From the NCBI RefSeq assembly GCF_001955535.1, contig NZ_MPVN01000002.1:310001-374000 (forward strand): a stretch of DNA of 64,000 nucleotides, given 5' to 3'. Positions 53,038-60,976 of the stretch are shown here, in pieces. The position numbers were made by a program, and so were the translations under genes. This DNA is from Paenibacillus sp. FSL H7-0326 (GTDB lineage: Bacteria > Bacillota > Bacilli > Paenibacillales > Paenibacillaceae). Under the pieces are notes generated by a model. It was not told where the DNA came from, did not search any database, and was given only the letters and a program-made list of their open reading frames with translations. Numbering within the stretch: the first letter of the stretch is position 1; each line of letters begins with the position of its first letter.

Positions 53038-53175
53038 TCAATGAGAGCATAGTAAACAAAAAAGACCAACACAGAACACACCAGTGAGCAAGATACCCAT
53101 AGTGGTGGTAATGTGTCGGTCTTGGTCAGACTTAATATTCGTTCCAATTACCGATAGTCTTTTGTTGAAAACCAT
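53038..53175 (-). CDS. Possible small membrane peptide, 45 aa
   Basis: An ATG at 53175 with a weak GAAAGAAG upstream opens 45 codons: a basic and polar N-terminal half, then a membrane segment (MGILLTGVFCVGLFCLLC). It overlaps the hairpin at 53057-53123, so either the hairpin is not a terminator or this frame is not used. Confidence 0.35.
   Translation of the reverse strand: MVFNKRLSVIGTNIKSDQDRHITTTMGILLTGVFCVGLFCLLCSH
53057..53123 (-). terminator. Terminator-like hairpin
   Basis: AAGACCGACACA and TGTGTTGGTCTT form a stem of about 11 bp with a long loop, followed by six T on the minus strand. Confidence 0.55.
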
Positions 53176-53255
53176 ACGGCTTCTTTCAGATCACGAAGGT
53201 CTGTCCAATCGCCGTAAGAGAAGTATATAGGAAAGATGTGGTAACTGTCAACCAA
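53148..53255 (-). CDS. Possible tiny protein, 35 aa
   Basis: A TTG at 53255 opens 35 codons with protein-like composition (IYFSYGDWTDLRDLKEAVWF). The ribosome site is weak. It overlaps the sigma-A-like promoter at 53222-53251, so if that promoter is used the frame is not translated from this start. Confidence 0.25.
   Translation of the reverse strand: MVDSYHIFPIYFSYGDWTDLRDLKEAVWFSTKDYR
53222..53251 (-). promoter_or_regulatory. Sigma-A-like promoter
   Basis: TTGACA (53251-53246) and TATATA (53229-53224, 16 bp) or TATACT (53227-53222, 18 bp). It would give an RNA of about 155 nt ending at the 53057 hairpin, a small RNA or a tiny gene. Confidence 0.5.
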
Positions 53256-53282
53256 AAAATAGACCTGTAGGACTAACTAACG

Positions 53283-53319
53283 AAAAAAATATGTATAGGT
53301 CTACAGTCTATGTACCTAT
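53283..53319 (-). terminator. Weak terminator after the 53316 gene
   Basis: ATAGGT and ACCTAT form a 6-bp stem (53319-53314 with 53300-53295) followed on the minus strand by ACATATTTTTTT. Confidence 0.5.
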
Positions 53320-53711
53320 GGAATGCGAACCTCCTCATTTTTCAATAATTGTTCTATGTCTTTGTTGAGTTTCATGATAGTCACTTGCTCTGTGAAGTCT
53401 GAGCCAAAGAAGGTGGTTTTTATTTCTTCTATTTTCAGCCCCATATTCATATACGCGAAAACTGGGTTGAAATCTTCTACCATGGCACGACATAGCTTTT
53501 GCCTATATTGGTCAAACACATCGCTAGGGTGCGAACTCATGTGTTCAAGCATTAAGGACTCAGGGTGTGAAAACTTGGCAATGTATTTGATAATAATAAA
53601 GTTATTCATCAAAGACACTCGCGTATCAACAGGACCCTTCTCCGTAAATTCTTTCCTTAGTCTCGACGCGATCTTAGCAAGTTCCTTCTCGAAATCCTTA
53701 CTCTCTATTAT
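53316..53711 (-). CDS. Hypothetical phage protein, probable ATA start
   Basis: The frame reads from an ATA at 53711 (five bases after GGAGGG) to 53316, giving about 131 residues. A GTG at 53618 is the first standard start but has no ribosome site and would cut 31 residues of normal coding character (KDFEKELAKIASRLRKEF). The protein is helical and soluble. No family is recognised. It stands alone, between ThyX and the 53 kb non-coding stretch. Confidence 0.5.
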   Translation of the reverse strand: MIESKDFEKELAKIASRLRKEFTEKGPVDTRVSLMNNFIIIKYIAKFSHPESLMLEHMSSHPSDVFDQYRQKLCRAMVEDFNPVFAYMNMGLKIEEIKTTFFGSDFTEQVTIMKLNKDIEQLLKNEEVRIP

Positions 53712-53760
53712 GCCGTCCCTCCCTTACACACACCTTCCGTGGAAACACCTTAATTAGTCT

Positions 53761-53789
53761 ATTTAATCAAATGGACAAAGCAATGGCAA
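53761..53789 (-). promoter_or_regulatory. Possible sigma-A promoter for the 53316 gene
   Basis: TTGCCA (53789-53784), 17 bp, TTAAAT (53766-53761). The match is moderate. It is one of few phage units without the TTAACT/CGTATAGAG element. Confidence 0.35.
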
Positions 53790-53811
53790 GTTGGAATAAG
53801 TCCCATAATTA

Positions 53812-53845
53812 AACAAGGAGGTGCCTTAGGTCTAAGGCACCTCTC
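53812..53845 (-). terminator. Terminator after thyX
   Basis: AGGTGCCTTAGACCTAAGGCACCT is a perfect 10-bp stem with a four-base loop, followed by CCTTGTTT. Confidence 0.75.
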
Positions 53846-53849
53846 TAAT

Positions 53850-54731
53850 TTATAAGCCTAACTTATGCTTTTTGTAGTAAGGCATTGCCCATTTACCTGA
53901 TGGGTCAAGCTCAATCAATCCGCAAGTCTTCTTCTCGGGACACCCTCCCGCCGTATAGCAAGGCATGTTCACATCACCGAAGACAGTAGGGAACACTTTC
54001 TTCAGTTGGTTAGTTTCTTGTCTACGGATACGGCGAATTTCATCCTGCGCTCGTAAACACAACCGCTTCTCAGCATGGTGAATCCATGACCAAAGGTTAC
54101 GTGTATCCATATACATAGTGTTTACTCCAACAGGTAGCCGCGCTCGCATGGTCTCACGAATACGTTCAGGATTAAGACCTAAGGCATCCCAAAAGTCGTT
54201 CAGCTCATCGTCGGTGTACTTCGAGTACCGTTCGATTGCCCGTTCGTGATCGTCAATCCATTCCTGGCGCATCACTGCAAGCTGTGCCGCCTTTTCAGGC
54301 TCAACCTTGGCTTTCTTCTCAATGAAGGATGTTTCCAGGTAATTAGGGACATAGTAAGTAAGTCCACCGTCTGCCGCTCTACAGTACCGAAGGGATCGCT
54401 CGTCGAAGGAAGCGTGTCTTGCCCTCAAGTCCTGCCGCGCTACGAAGATCGGAACCTTCTTAACGAATGTCGCGGCACCATGTTCGATTACAGTGTTGTG
54501 GTTACTGTCGCGGCAGTGCAGTGTAATTCGCTGACCTACTTTGTTAGGGGTCAGTGTCTCCTCATCATGAGCTACCTGAACAGTGTCGTAACATAGTGCC
54601 CCTGCGTTTGCCAACAGCACCTCAGCTCCATCGTACCACCCCACCATAACTGAAGTCATGATAGGGATGTCACGAGTCAATTCAATTACGTTCTTGTACT
54701 TCTTGCCGTTATATTCAAACCGTACTGCCAC
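53850..54731 (-). CDS. thyX: Flavin-dependent thymidylate synthase
   Basis: ThyX methylates dUMP to dTMP with folate and FAD. The 293-residue protein has the signature RHxxSxxExSxRY in RHASFDERSLRY (about 104-115) and the HNTVIEHGAATF block. The start is a GTG behind GAGGAGAGA. The C terminus has an extra Cys cluster (CYTAGGCPEKKTC) not needed for the core fold. With Dut, Tmk and NrdAB it makes dTTP for phage replication. Confidence 0.93.
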   Translation of the reverse strand: MAVRFEYNGKKYKNVIELTRDIPIMTSVMVGWYDGAEVLLANAGALCYDTVQVAHDEETLTPNKVGQRITLHCRDSNHNTVIEHGAATFVKKVPIFVARQDLRARHASFDERSLRYCRAADGGLTYYVPNYLETSFIEKKAKVEPEKAAQLAVMRQEWIDDHERAIERYSKYTDDELNDFWDALGLNPERIRETMRARLPVGVNTMYMDTRNLWSWIHHAEKRLCLRAQDEIRRIRRQETNQLKKVFPTVFGDVNMPCYTAGGCPEKKTCGLIELDPSGKWAMPYYKKHKLGL

Positions 54732-54748
54732 GATGTCATCTCTCCTCT

Positions 54749-55951
54749 TTAGTCTTTGTACGGGTCGAACTCGTCAGCTCCCGCCATGCACACACCGATA
54801 GGTCTTAGAACGTTCATGACGTTCAATGTACCTACATGAGAGTTCAGTACCTCTCGAAGCTTGCGGTACACAAACGGACTCTCGTCAGTTCCCGCCCCGC
54901 GCAGTTCAACGCCATATTCTTGAATTGCTTGTGCCATCATCTCAGGAGAGATCGCACCGCCTGAACGAGTCTTTGTTTTGTAGTTCATCTTCCCTGCCGC
55001 CTGTGTTCGGCTCATTACGCGCCCTGCACCATGAACAGTGCTATAGAATGCGTTCGCGCTCTCAGTACTCTCAACACCTTGAACGATCACCGAGATGTCA
55101 CCCATGGAGCCGCCAATGAATCCAAGCTGACCAGGGGCAAGTGGTGTCGCGCCCTTACGAACAACAACGACCTCTTTACCGTAGTGCTCCTCTTTCCAGG
55201 CGTAGTTATGGTGATTATGTACTGCAAGATCGTAATCCGCTCCCAGGATGTCCAACACTTGGTCAATAACATAGTCACGACCTGCGTATGCGTATCGTCC
55301 TGCCAGTTTCATAGCACGGTAATACATATCACCAATCTCGCTGTCCAAGTCGAACAGTGTTGGTGGTTGCTCCATCTTCTCCCCAGGAGCCTTACCGAAG
55401 AACTCACGCCCCGCCCCGAGATTCAAGAACCCGCTTGCTGTCTTGTGACCAAACCCTCGGCTACCAAAGTGGTTCGCAATCCAAACCAACCCAGTCGTTG
55501 GCTCAACCAAGATGTCAACGAAGTGATTCCCTGAACCTACAGTACCCAGTTGATTACGGGCAAGGGACTCCATCTTCTGATTAACACCCAGGTCTTTGAA
55601 TACCGCCCAGTCAGGATCATCGAACAAGGCATGGTCAACCTTCTCACTGTTCACACGCCCTACTCCGAAAGAGATTCTACGTGCAATCTCATCCATTACC
55701 GCAGGGAGCTTGTCCTGCAAGTCTTCGACATGGAGGTCAGTACGAACAGCCTTGTTGCCGCAACCAATGTCGTAACCAACACCTGACGGAGAGATTTGAC
55801 CGTCATACACAATCACGCCGCCCACAGGTTGGCTGTAACCGAAGTGACCGTCAGCGCAAAGAACGCCGCCAACTACATTCCCTGTGTTCAAGCAGGTATC
55901 AAACTGACCGATAGTTTTCTCGTCATGTTTTCCGTAGATTACTCTTTTCAT
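54749..55951 (-). CDS. rtcB: RNA-splicing ligase RtcB
   Basis: RtcB joins 2',3'-cyclic phosphate or 3'-phosphate RNA ends to 5'-OH ends using GTP and Mn. The protein (400 residues) has the metal ligands in DIGCGNKAV (Cys), HNHHNYAW and FVDIL neighbourhood His, GSGNHF, and the guanylated His in STVHGAGRVMSR. The start is the second ATG (55951), eight bases after GGGGGA. It lies in the replication gene run, between ThyX and the DNA ligase; phage RtcB probably repairs tRNAs or mRNAs cut by host defence nucleases. Confidence 0.94.
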   Translation of the reverse strand: MKRVIYGKHDEKTIGQFDTCLNTGNVVGGVLCADGHFGYSQPVGGVIVYDGQISPSGVGYDIGCGNKAVRTDLHVEDLQDKLPAVMDEIARRISFGVGRVNSEKVDHALFDDPDWAVFKDLGVNQKMESLARNQLGTVGSGNHFVDILVEPTTGLVWIANHFGSRGFGHKTASGFLNLGAGREFFGKAPGEKMEQPPTLFDLDSEIGDMYYRAMKLAGRYAYAGRDYVIDQVLDILGADYDLAVHNHHNYAWKEEHYGKEVVVVRKGATPLAPGQLGFIGGSMGDISVIVQGVESTESANAFYSTVHGAGRVMSRTQAAGKMNYKTKTRSGGAISPEMMAQAIQEYGVELRGAGTDESPFVYRKLREVLNSHVGTLNVMNVLRPIGVCMAGADEFDPYKD

Positions 55952-55981
55952 TTTCATTCCCCCTAGTTCGTTTATAAGTTG

Positions 55982-57058
55982 TTAGATGACGCATTCAGAT
56001 GAATTTTTGTCATCACGCATACGTGAGAACTGCGGGTGACGATAGAAACCGTCCTTGGTTCTCTGCATGGCTTTTATCTCCATGACTTCACCGATGTAGT
56101 TCTGAGGGTTCTCGGACATGTCCTTACGAAGATCGTCCGTAATTCCCGAACACTCCCCAAGCTCGATCAGGTTTCCGTTTGCGTCGAACTTCCCGAACTT
56201 CACGGCACCTTTCCAGTCATTGAAGAAGAACTTGGTAACTGGAACCCAACCCTCTTTCGGAACAAAGACTCTCTCACCGTCCACCAAAGTAGCGTCAAGG
56301 ACGTTGTAAGTGTTAATTACAAACTCCTTCTCGCCGCTAGGATTGATCCAGTAAGACCACGATTCGATCTCCTTGCCCGTGTACTCACGAACAGCATCTT
56401 TGAAGCCCATAATGACCACATCGTCATCAATCTCGGTCTTAACCTTGATCCAGTTCTTCGCGGGCTTCTTGCCAGGGACGTACTTACCGTTGATGTTCTT
56501 GAGCATGATACCTTCGCCACCCTCAGCAAGGACTTTAGCCAAGAACTCCTTCTTGTTCTCCGTGACATACTCAGGGCACTTCATGAACTCGTTCCGAACA
56601 ACGGGAAACACTCTCTCAAGAATTGCTCTACGTTCGTGCCATGGCTTATCAACCAACCACTCCCCTTGGAACATGAGAATGTCGTAGACCATGTAGTACA
56701 ACTTCCCTTGCTCCTCTTGTCGTTCGATAGCCTTTTCAGCCTTCGCCCCCAGGATGGAAGTCACCTCATTGGATGTCTTGCCTGGGAAGTACAACTCACC
56801 ATCCAGGATGAGTCCTGGGAAGGTTGAGAGATGTTCGGATAGATGAGGAACCCGATCACTCTTTTCAACAGGGATTCCGTCCACGTCACTGATGCGACGA
56901 GAGAAGAACCTACCGACGATGGAGAGATAACGAGAACCGTCCCACTTAACCTCAGCAACATAATTCGGATCACTCATGAAGGCTTCCAGTTTCGCGTCGT
57001 CCTTGACCGCATTACCTCCCATCGGCAGAACATGTTTATCTAATGGATAATCGCGCAT
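55982..57058 (-). CDS. ATP-dependent DNA ligase
   Basis: The ligase seals nicks in phage DNA using ATP. The 358-residue protein has motif I with the adenylated Lys in AEVKWDGSRY (about 38), motif III DGELYFPG, motif IV EGIMLKN, and motif V KPAKNWIKVKTE, then a C-terminal OB domain. The host uses NAD-dependent LigA, so this is a phage gene. The ATG follows AGGAGGT. Confidence 0.93.
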   Translation of the reverse strand: MRDYPLDKHVLPMGGNAVKDDAKLEAFMSDPNYVAEVKWDGSRYLSIVGRFFSRRISDVDGIPVEKSDRVPHLSEHLSTFPGLILDGELYFPGKTSNEVTSILGAKAEKAIERQEEQGKLYYMVYDILMFQGEWLVDKPWHERRAILERVFPVVRNEFMKCPEYVTENKKEFLAKVLAEGGEGIMLKNINGKYVPGKKPAKNWIKVKTEIDDDVVIMGFKDAVREYTGKEIESWSYWINPSGEKEFVINTYNVLDATLVDGERVFVPKEGWVPVTKFFFNDWKGAVKFGKFDANGNLIELGECSGITDDLRKDMSENPQNYIGEVMEIKAMQRTKDGFYRHPQFSRMRDDKNSSECVI

Positions 57059-57070
57059 TAAAATGACCTC

Positions 57071-57328
57071 CTAGGATTGGGTTACTTTCTTAGGGCACGT
57101 TCTCAAGTACTGGCGTGTCTTTTTACCATTCAGTTCAAACCAAGATGCACACTTACTTTCGAGGTACCATTTACAGTCACGACAGATGTTTTGAACTACG
57201 TTCTGACACCTCATTGGAACTTTGTCTTGGAGCTTAGCAGGGATTTTTTCCCCACCGCTCACCAAGACCTTGTGACATTTATCGAAGTAGTCACACCCAT
57301 TACAGGCAACATTAATTTTGTTGTACAT
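57071..57328 (-). CDS. Cys-rich phage protein, 85 aa
   Basis: The start at 57328 has GAGG six bases upstream. The protein has CNGCDYFDKC near the start and CRDCKWYLESKC later, probably two zinc sites. It overlaps the upstream gene by 17 bp. Function unknown. Confidence 0.6.
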   Translation of the reverse strand: MYNKINVACNGCDYFDKCHKVLVSGGEKIPAKLQDKVPMRCQNVVQNICRDCKWYLESKCASWFELNGKKTRQYLRTCPKKVTQS

Positions 57329-57506
57329 TCGGAACCTCAATCTTGAGGACGCTGAATGCAACAAGGTTAAGAAGAACCTCAGCCCCATGCTGGTTCTCAA
57401 TGAGATCGAAAGCTTCTTCAGTAGCACCGACAATCTCTTTATCAGAAGTAAACTCCATAGTTACGATGTCATTTCTCGTCAGTGCGTAAGTCAGTCTGTA
57501 CAGCAT
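57312..57506 (-). CDS. Hypothetical phage protein, 64 aa
   Basis: The start at 57506 lies six bases after GAGGAGG. The protein has beta-like N-terminal strands (LYRLTYALTRNDIVTMEF) and a helical middle. Function unknown. Confidence 0.6.
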   Translation of the reverse strand: MLYRLTYALTRNDIVTMEFTSDKEIVGATEEAFDLIENQHGAEVLLNLVAFSVLKIEVPNVQQN

Positions 57507-57801
57507 CGTTATCCTCCTCTTGTGCAGTAAGCTCGATGTCTCGAACTTCTGTGAGATCAATGATGTGAGCTACGCCATCCGTGTCTTCCAACGTGATCGC
57601 CTTCCCCTCGTGCTTGTGCTTGATGAAAAGCCTGCGGTACTCTTGCTTGACCTCCTCAGCAGTTAGCGGGATTTCACGGACAACCTTGTCAGTGTCCTTT
57701 TCCTTTTGCTGAAGTCTCGGGTTTTCTTCAACCCAGGTGACGGTCTTCTTCTTCTTGCCATTTCCTTTGAAGTAGAAATGAGCCGTGAGCTGTGCATTCA
57801 T
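57469..57801 (-). CDS. Hypothetical phage protein, 110 aa
   Basis: The start at 57801 follows AGGAGGT; a longer frame would begin upstream of promoter element 9 inside the helicase gene and is rejected. It has a basic N-terminal third (KGNGKKKKTVTW) and an acidic C terminus. It is first in the unit behind promoter 9. Confidence 0.65.
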   Translation of the reverse strand: MNAQLTAHFYFKGNGKKKKTVTWVEENPRLQQKEKDTDKVVREIPLTAEEVKQEYRRLFIKHKHEGKAITLEDTDGVAHIIDLTEVRDIELTAQEEDNDAVQTDLRTDEK

Positions 57802-57840
57802 CAGGTAGTACCTCCTAGAAATAAATTGGCTCCCTAATTC

Positions 57841-57870
57841 CTCTATACGAGGTAGGGAGCTGTGAGTTAA
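57841..57870 (-). promoter_or_regulatory. Phage promoter element 9
   Basis: TTAACT (57870-57865), 15 bp, CGTATAGAG (57849-57841). It begins five bases past the helicase stop codon and leads the ligase-rtcB-thyX unit. Confidence 0.82.
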
Positions 57871-57874
57871 GGGC

Positions 57875-59131
57875 TTAGAACACCATTTCTTCTTTCGTTG
57901 TTTCTTCCCATATACCAGTGTCGAGATCAGTACGCATGAAGACATCCTCGTCCTTCTTACCACCACGGTTCTTCTTGAGTGACAGCTTGAAGATGTCGTC
58001 GATCTTACGAAGGGTAACTACCTTCGTGGCTTTTTGCGCGGGGTTGTCCGACTCTTGGATTTGGTGAAGCTCAGGAGCCGCGTTCGGGTCTTTCTTCTGA
58101 TCTTTCGCGGAGTCACGTCCCGCCTGTGCCAACATGATCGTCGGGGTCTTCGTACTAAGGTTCACGTCACGAATCCCATTTGTCACATTGATAATGCGGC
58201 GACGAATATCACGCTCACCCGTACCGTCCGAAAGGTCATACAATTGGTCAAGTACGATCAAGCCTGGACGTTCGGACTCGATAATCGCTCGAATATCCAT
58301 CGGGGTGAACGGCTTACCACGGTTAGCGTCCTGGGACAGGATAATCATGCGCTGATCCTTCTTCATCAGCTCCAAAGTGTATTCACGATACAGCTCAGCA
58401 TCGGTCAGCCGACCCTCGTTTAGGGCACGGTTACTGAAGTGCGCTCTGAAGGTATCCATACGGTAAGCTACCTCGATTTCAGGCATCTCGGTACTAAGGT
58501 AGATAATCGGGTCATTTATGTTAGCTTTTACGAAGGATAGCCATGCGGCATAGGCGAAGAACTCCCCCACCCACGACTTACCTTCGTTTGTCCGACCTGC
58601 AAGAAGCACGAGGTCATCCATCTTCCAACCACCCGTGAGATCATCGAGTCCTTTGATGCCTGTCGTGATTCCTGAAAGACCTGTTTGACCGTGCTTCTCC
58701 ATGTACTTGTTGTAGCGATCCTCCGCATGTTTAGTCCATTCGTACTGTCCGATGTTTCCTGTGAACTTCTTCAGCATCACATCGAGATCGTTCCGCATCT
58801 TCCACATGGCTTCGAGCGTTTGACCACTGTTGGTCATGTTCGCGTTCTCTACAAGCACTGGACGGTAATCCATGTATGCCCTCTGTTCCCGCAGGACGTT
58901 AACACAATACTCAACAGGATCAAGGTCTTTCAGAACCCTGAAGTCCTCGAACTCCACCGCCACGGTCTCAATCGTAGGCATGTGTCCGTTCATGTCATTG
59001 CGGAATCCTTCGATCCAAACAACCACATCCTGAAGGGCGACGAAGTAAGTGTTGTCTATTCCATGCTTCCGCATGAGGTAGGGGTCTTTGCTTTGTAGCC
59101 AGTGATTAACATATGAAAGTTCCTCAAGCAC
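57875..59131 (-). CDS. Replicative DNA helicase, DnaB-like
   Basis: The 418-residue protein has an N-terminal helical domain and a RecA-type motor with GRTNEGKSW (Walker A, about 180), LIVLDQLYDLS (Walker B, about 293) and an arginine-finger region near SLKKNRGGKK. It is shorter and more divergent than host DnaB. The start is a GTG behind GGGGGTAATC. It is coupled to the loader gene upstream. Confidence 0.92.
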   Translation of the reverse strand: MLEELSYVNHWLQSKDPYLMRKHGIDNTYFVALQDVVVWIEGFRNDMNGHMPTIETVAVEFEDFRVLKDLDPVEYCVNVLREQRAYMDYRPVLVENANMTNSGQTLEAMWKMRNDLDVMLKKFTGNIGQYEWTKHAEDRYNKYMEKHGQTGLSGITTGIKGLDDLTGGWKMDDLVLLAGRTNEGKSWVGEFFAYAAWLSFVKANINDPIIYLSTEMPEIEVAYRMDTFRAHFSNRALNEGRLTDAELYREYTLELMKKDQRMIILSQDANRGKPFTPMDIRAIIESERPGLIVLDQLYDLSDGTGERDIRRRIINVTNGIRDVNLSTKTPTIMLAQAGRDSAKDQKKDPNAAPELHQIQESDNPAQKATKVVTLRKIDDIFKLSLKKNRGGKKDEDVFMRTDLDTGIWEETTKEEMVF

Positions 59132-59867
59132 GTTTGATTACCCCCTTAACAGACTCAGGTCTTCTATCGCGACCCTCAACCTGAACACCAACACAGTCGG
59201 ATAGTAATCGGGAAACAGTACGCTTACCAATGACCTTCTCGTGAGACAATGCCTTTGAATCGAAGTTGGATGTGACAATAGTGGAGCGTCCTGCGTTGAA
59301 TCTTTCATTAACGATCAAGTAGGTTTGCTCAGCCGTAAATTCCGAGGTCGTTCCCGCTCCGATGTCATCTAACAGCAGGAATGGGACTTCTTTAATAGAA
59401 GAAACACGTCTTTGCACTGCTTCATCATCTCTGCGATAACGTAAATCATCCATTAGATCGGCGTAGCTGACGAACAACGCTAACGGGTTCTCGAAGTCGA
59501 ACTTGCTAGTCATGCACGTCTTGTAGATGTATTGGTTCAGAAGCATTGCGGCGTTATATGTCTTACCTGTCCCCGCTCCTCTGTTCCACAGGAAGAAGTT
59601 AGTGCCGTTCTCCTCAACTTCCTCGACGATATTTTCAACGTACACGTTAAGTCCTTCGTAAATGTAGCGGTTATCATCATCAATCTTGTAGTTGTAGATG
59701 TTAGCCTTCAGGTACTTTTTAGGTACCTCTGAAAGCTTCAGTGCTTTATCTAAACGAAACTTTGGGTTACACCAATCAGGGAAATCAGGTGTTTCCACCT
59801 CCCCTGAATACCTCTTGCAGAATGGTGTAGCCAAACACTTCGCGCAGTCTTTGTACGGGGTATTCAT
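59124..59867 (-). CDS. DnaC-like helicase loader (AAA+)
   Basis: The loader of 247 residues has an N-terminal Cys cluster (CAKCLATPFCKRY and a later WC), a likely zinc site, and an AAA+ domain with GAGTGKT (about 98-104), LLLDDIGAGT (about 165-174) and a sensor region (STIVTSNFDSKAL). It would place the phage helicase at the origin. It overlaps the helicase gene by 8 bp, as expected for partners. The ATG follows AAGGAGTG. Confidence 0.93.
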   Translation of the reverse strand: MNTPYKDCAKCLATPFCKRYSGEVETPDFPDWCNPKFRLDKALKLSEVPKKYLKANIYNYKIDDDNRYIYEGLNVYVENIVEEVEENGTNFFLWNRGAGTGKTYNAAMLLNQYIYKTCMTSKFDFENPLALFVSYADLMDDLRYRRDDEAVQRRVSSIKEVPFLLLDDIGAGTTSEFTAEQTYLIVNERFNAGRSTIVTSNFDSKALSHEKVIGKRTVSRLLSDCVGVQVEGRDRRPESVKGVIKRA

Positions 59868-59878
59868 CAGATCACTCC

Positions 59879-60919
59879 TTAGCTAAATATGTTGTAGTCA
59901 ACTCCACCATCGTCTTCAAGCGAAGGCTTCTCGTCTTTCTTGTTCATGTACCACGGAAGCTTACCTGTACGAGTGAACTCATCCAGTACCGCTTGGGTGT
60001 TCGTGGAGCCAAACAACCTAACTGTCTTTGGGGCGAATTGGTCGATGCTGAAGAACTTATCAAGAGCTTCCTTGAGGGAACTGTTGTCTCCCTTGGTCTC
60101 TCGCATCTTGTGCATCGTCTTCTGATCTTCTTCCGTCCATGAGTAGGCACTGTGGTACTTATCTTGATAATGCCGCATGAAGTAAGCGCGGAAATGGTTG
60201 GTGTTCCAATCCTCTACGGGAGCTTCATCAGGGTTCTTACTTACACCCTTCCTCTTGGCTTTCTCAGGCTTCGTAGGGTCTCCCACCTTCTCTACGCCCT
60301 CCTCTCGGATTACCTGCGGCTTACGGCGACCTGAAGGCTGTGGTGGCTTAGGTTGCTCAGACATTGATTGTCCTGGCTCCTCTACGTGAGTCTCGCCTTG
60401 CCACTGTACGAACCACTGCCTTACTTTGTCTTTATGAGCGTTAGGGTCAGACTCTTGAGAGACTGTGGTGTACACCTCTGAGTCTTTGTAATCTGCCAGG
60501 GAGTTAGCGAACACTTCTCGCTCGTCAGACCCAAACAGTTCCTTACGTATCTCATGCACAATCTCCGAATGCGCGATCACGGGAACCGTGTGAAGCTCCT
60601 CAAGAAGGTACATCAACGGTCTCCCTGGATGTCGTATCGTCTTGATGAAGCCCTTCTTCCTAAGCTCCTCTACATACTTGGTAACTGAGTTCTTAGACCA
60701 CCCCAGTTCAGCGCGTAGCAGGGCTTGGCTTGGGAAGCATTCCTTGCTCCCGTTGTAAGCATACTGATTAAGATTGTGGTAGAGAGCCTTGGCATCACTC
60801 GTGAGAAAGTAACATCTGTCTACCTTGCTGTGGATTTGGGTGAAGCCGAAGTTAACTCCAAACTGAGTCAGAAACTCTTTCTCAGATGAAGCAAATCTGG
60901 TTGTAAATCTCTCCTCCAT
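59879..60919 (-). CDS. HTH replication initiator-like protein
   Basis: The start at 60919 is chosen because AGGAGGT lies upstream and an earlier start would overlap promoter 10. The 346-residue protein has an N-terminal winged-helix domain (about 35-115; FPSQALLRAELGWSKNSVTKYVEELRKKGFIKTI), a charged Pro/Lys-rich linker, and a C-terminal domain (about 220-346) with EDWNTNHFRAYFMRHYQDKY. First gene of the replication operon before the loader and helicase, it is a likely origin-binding initiator; direct repeats inside it were not found. Confidence 0.75.
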   Translation of the reverse strand: MEERFTTRFASSEKEFLTQFGVNFGFTQIHSKVDRCYFLTSDAKALYHNLNQYAYNGSKECFPSQALLRAELGWSKNSVTKYVEELRKKGFIKTIRHPGRPLMYLLEELHTVPVIAHSEIVHEIRKELFGSDEREVFANSLADYKDSEVYTTVSQESDPNAHKDKVRQWFVQWQGETHVEEPGQSMSEQPKPPQPSGRRKPQVIREEGVEKVGDPTKPEKAKRKGVSKNPDEAPVEDWNTNHFRAYFMRHYQDKYHSAYSWTEEDQKTMHKMRETKGDNSSLKEALDKFFSIDQFAPKTVRLFGSTNTQAVLDEFTRTGKLPWYMNKKDEKPSLEDDGGVDYNIFS

Positions 60920-60942
60920 GCTGAATACACACCTCCTACTTG

Positions 60943-60972
60943 CTCTATACGACTTAGGTAGGCGGCTGTTAA
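60943..60972 (-). promoter_or_regulatory. Phage promoter element 10 (initiator-loader-helicase)
   Basis: TTAACA (60972-60967), 15 bp, CGTATAGAG (60951-60943). The -35 differs from the others by the last base. It lies back to back with the rightward sigma-A promoter. Confidence 0.8.
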
Positions 60973-60976
60973 ATGG

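Noticed and set aside
56036..56827. A 263-codon plus-strand frame
   Set aside because: It is antisense to the ATP-dependent DNA ligase.
57469..57966. A longer form of the 57469 gene starting at 57966
   Set aside because: It would begin inside the helicase gene and cross promoter element 9; the ATG at 57801 has AGGAGGT.
34599..60972. The ten TTAACT/CGTATAGAG elements as single-subunit phage RNA polymerase promoters (T7 type)
   Set aside because: T7-type promoters are contiguous stretches of about 20 conserved bases; here two boxes are conserved and the 15-bp spacer varies freely. No single-subunit polymerase gene is visible.
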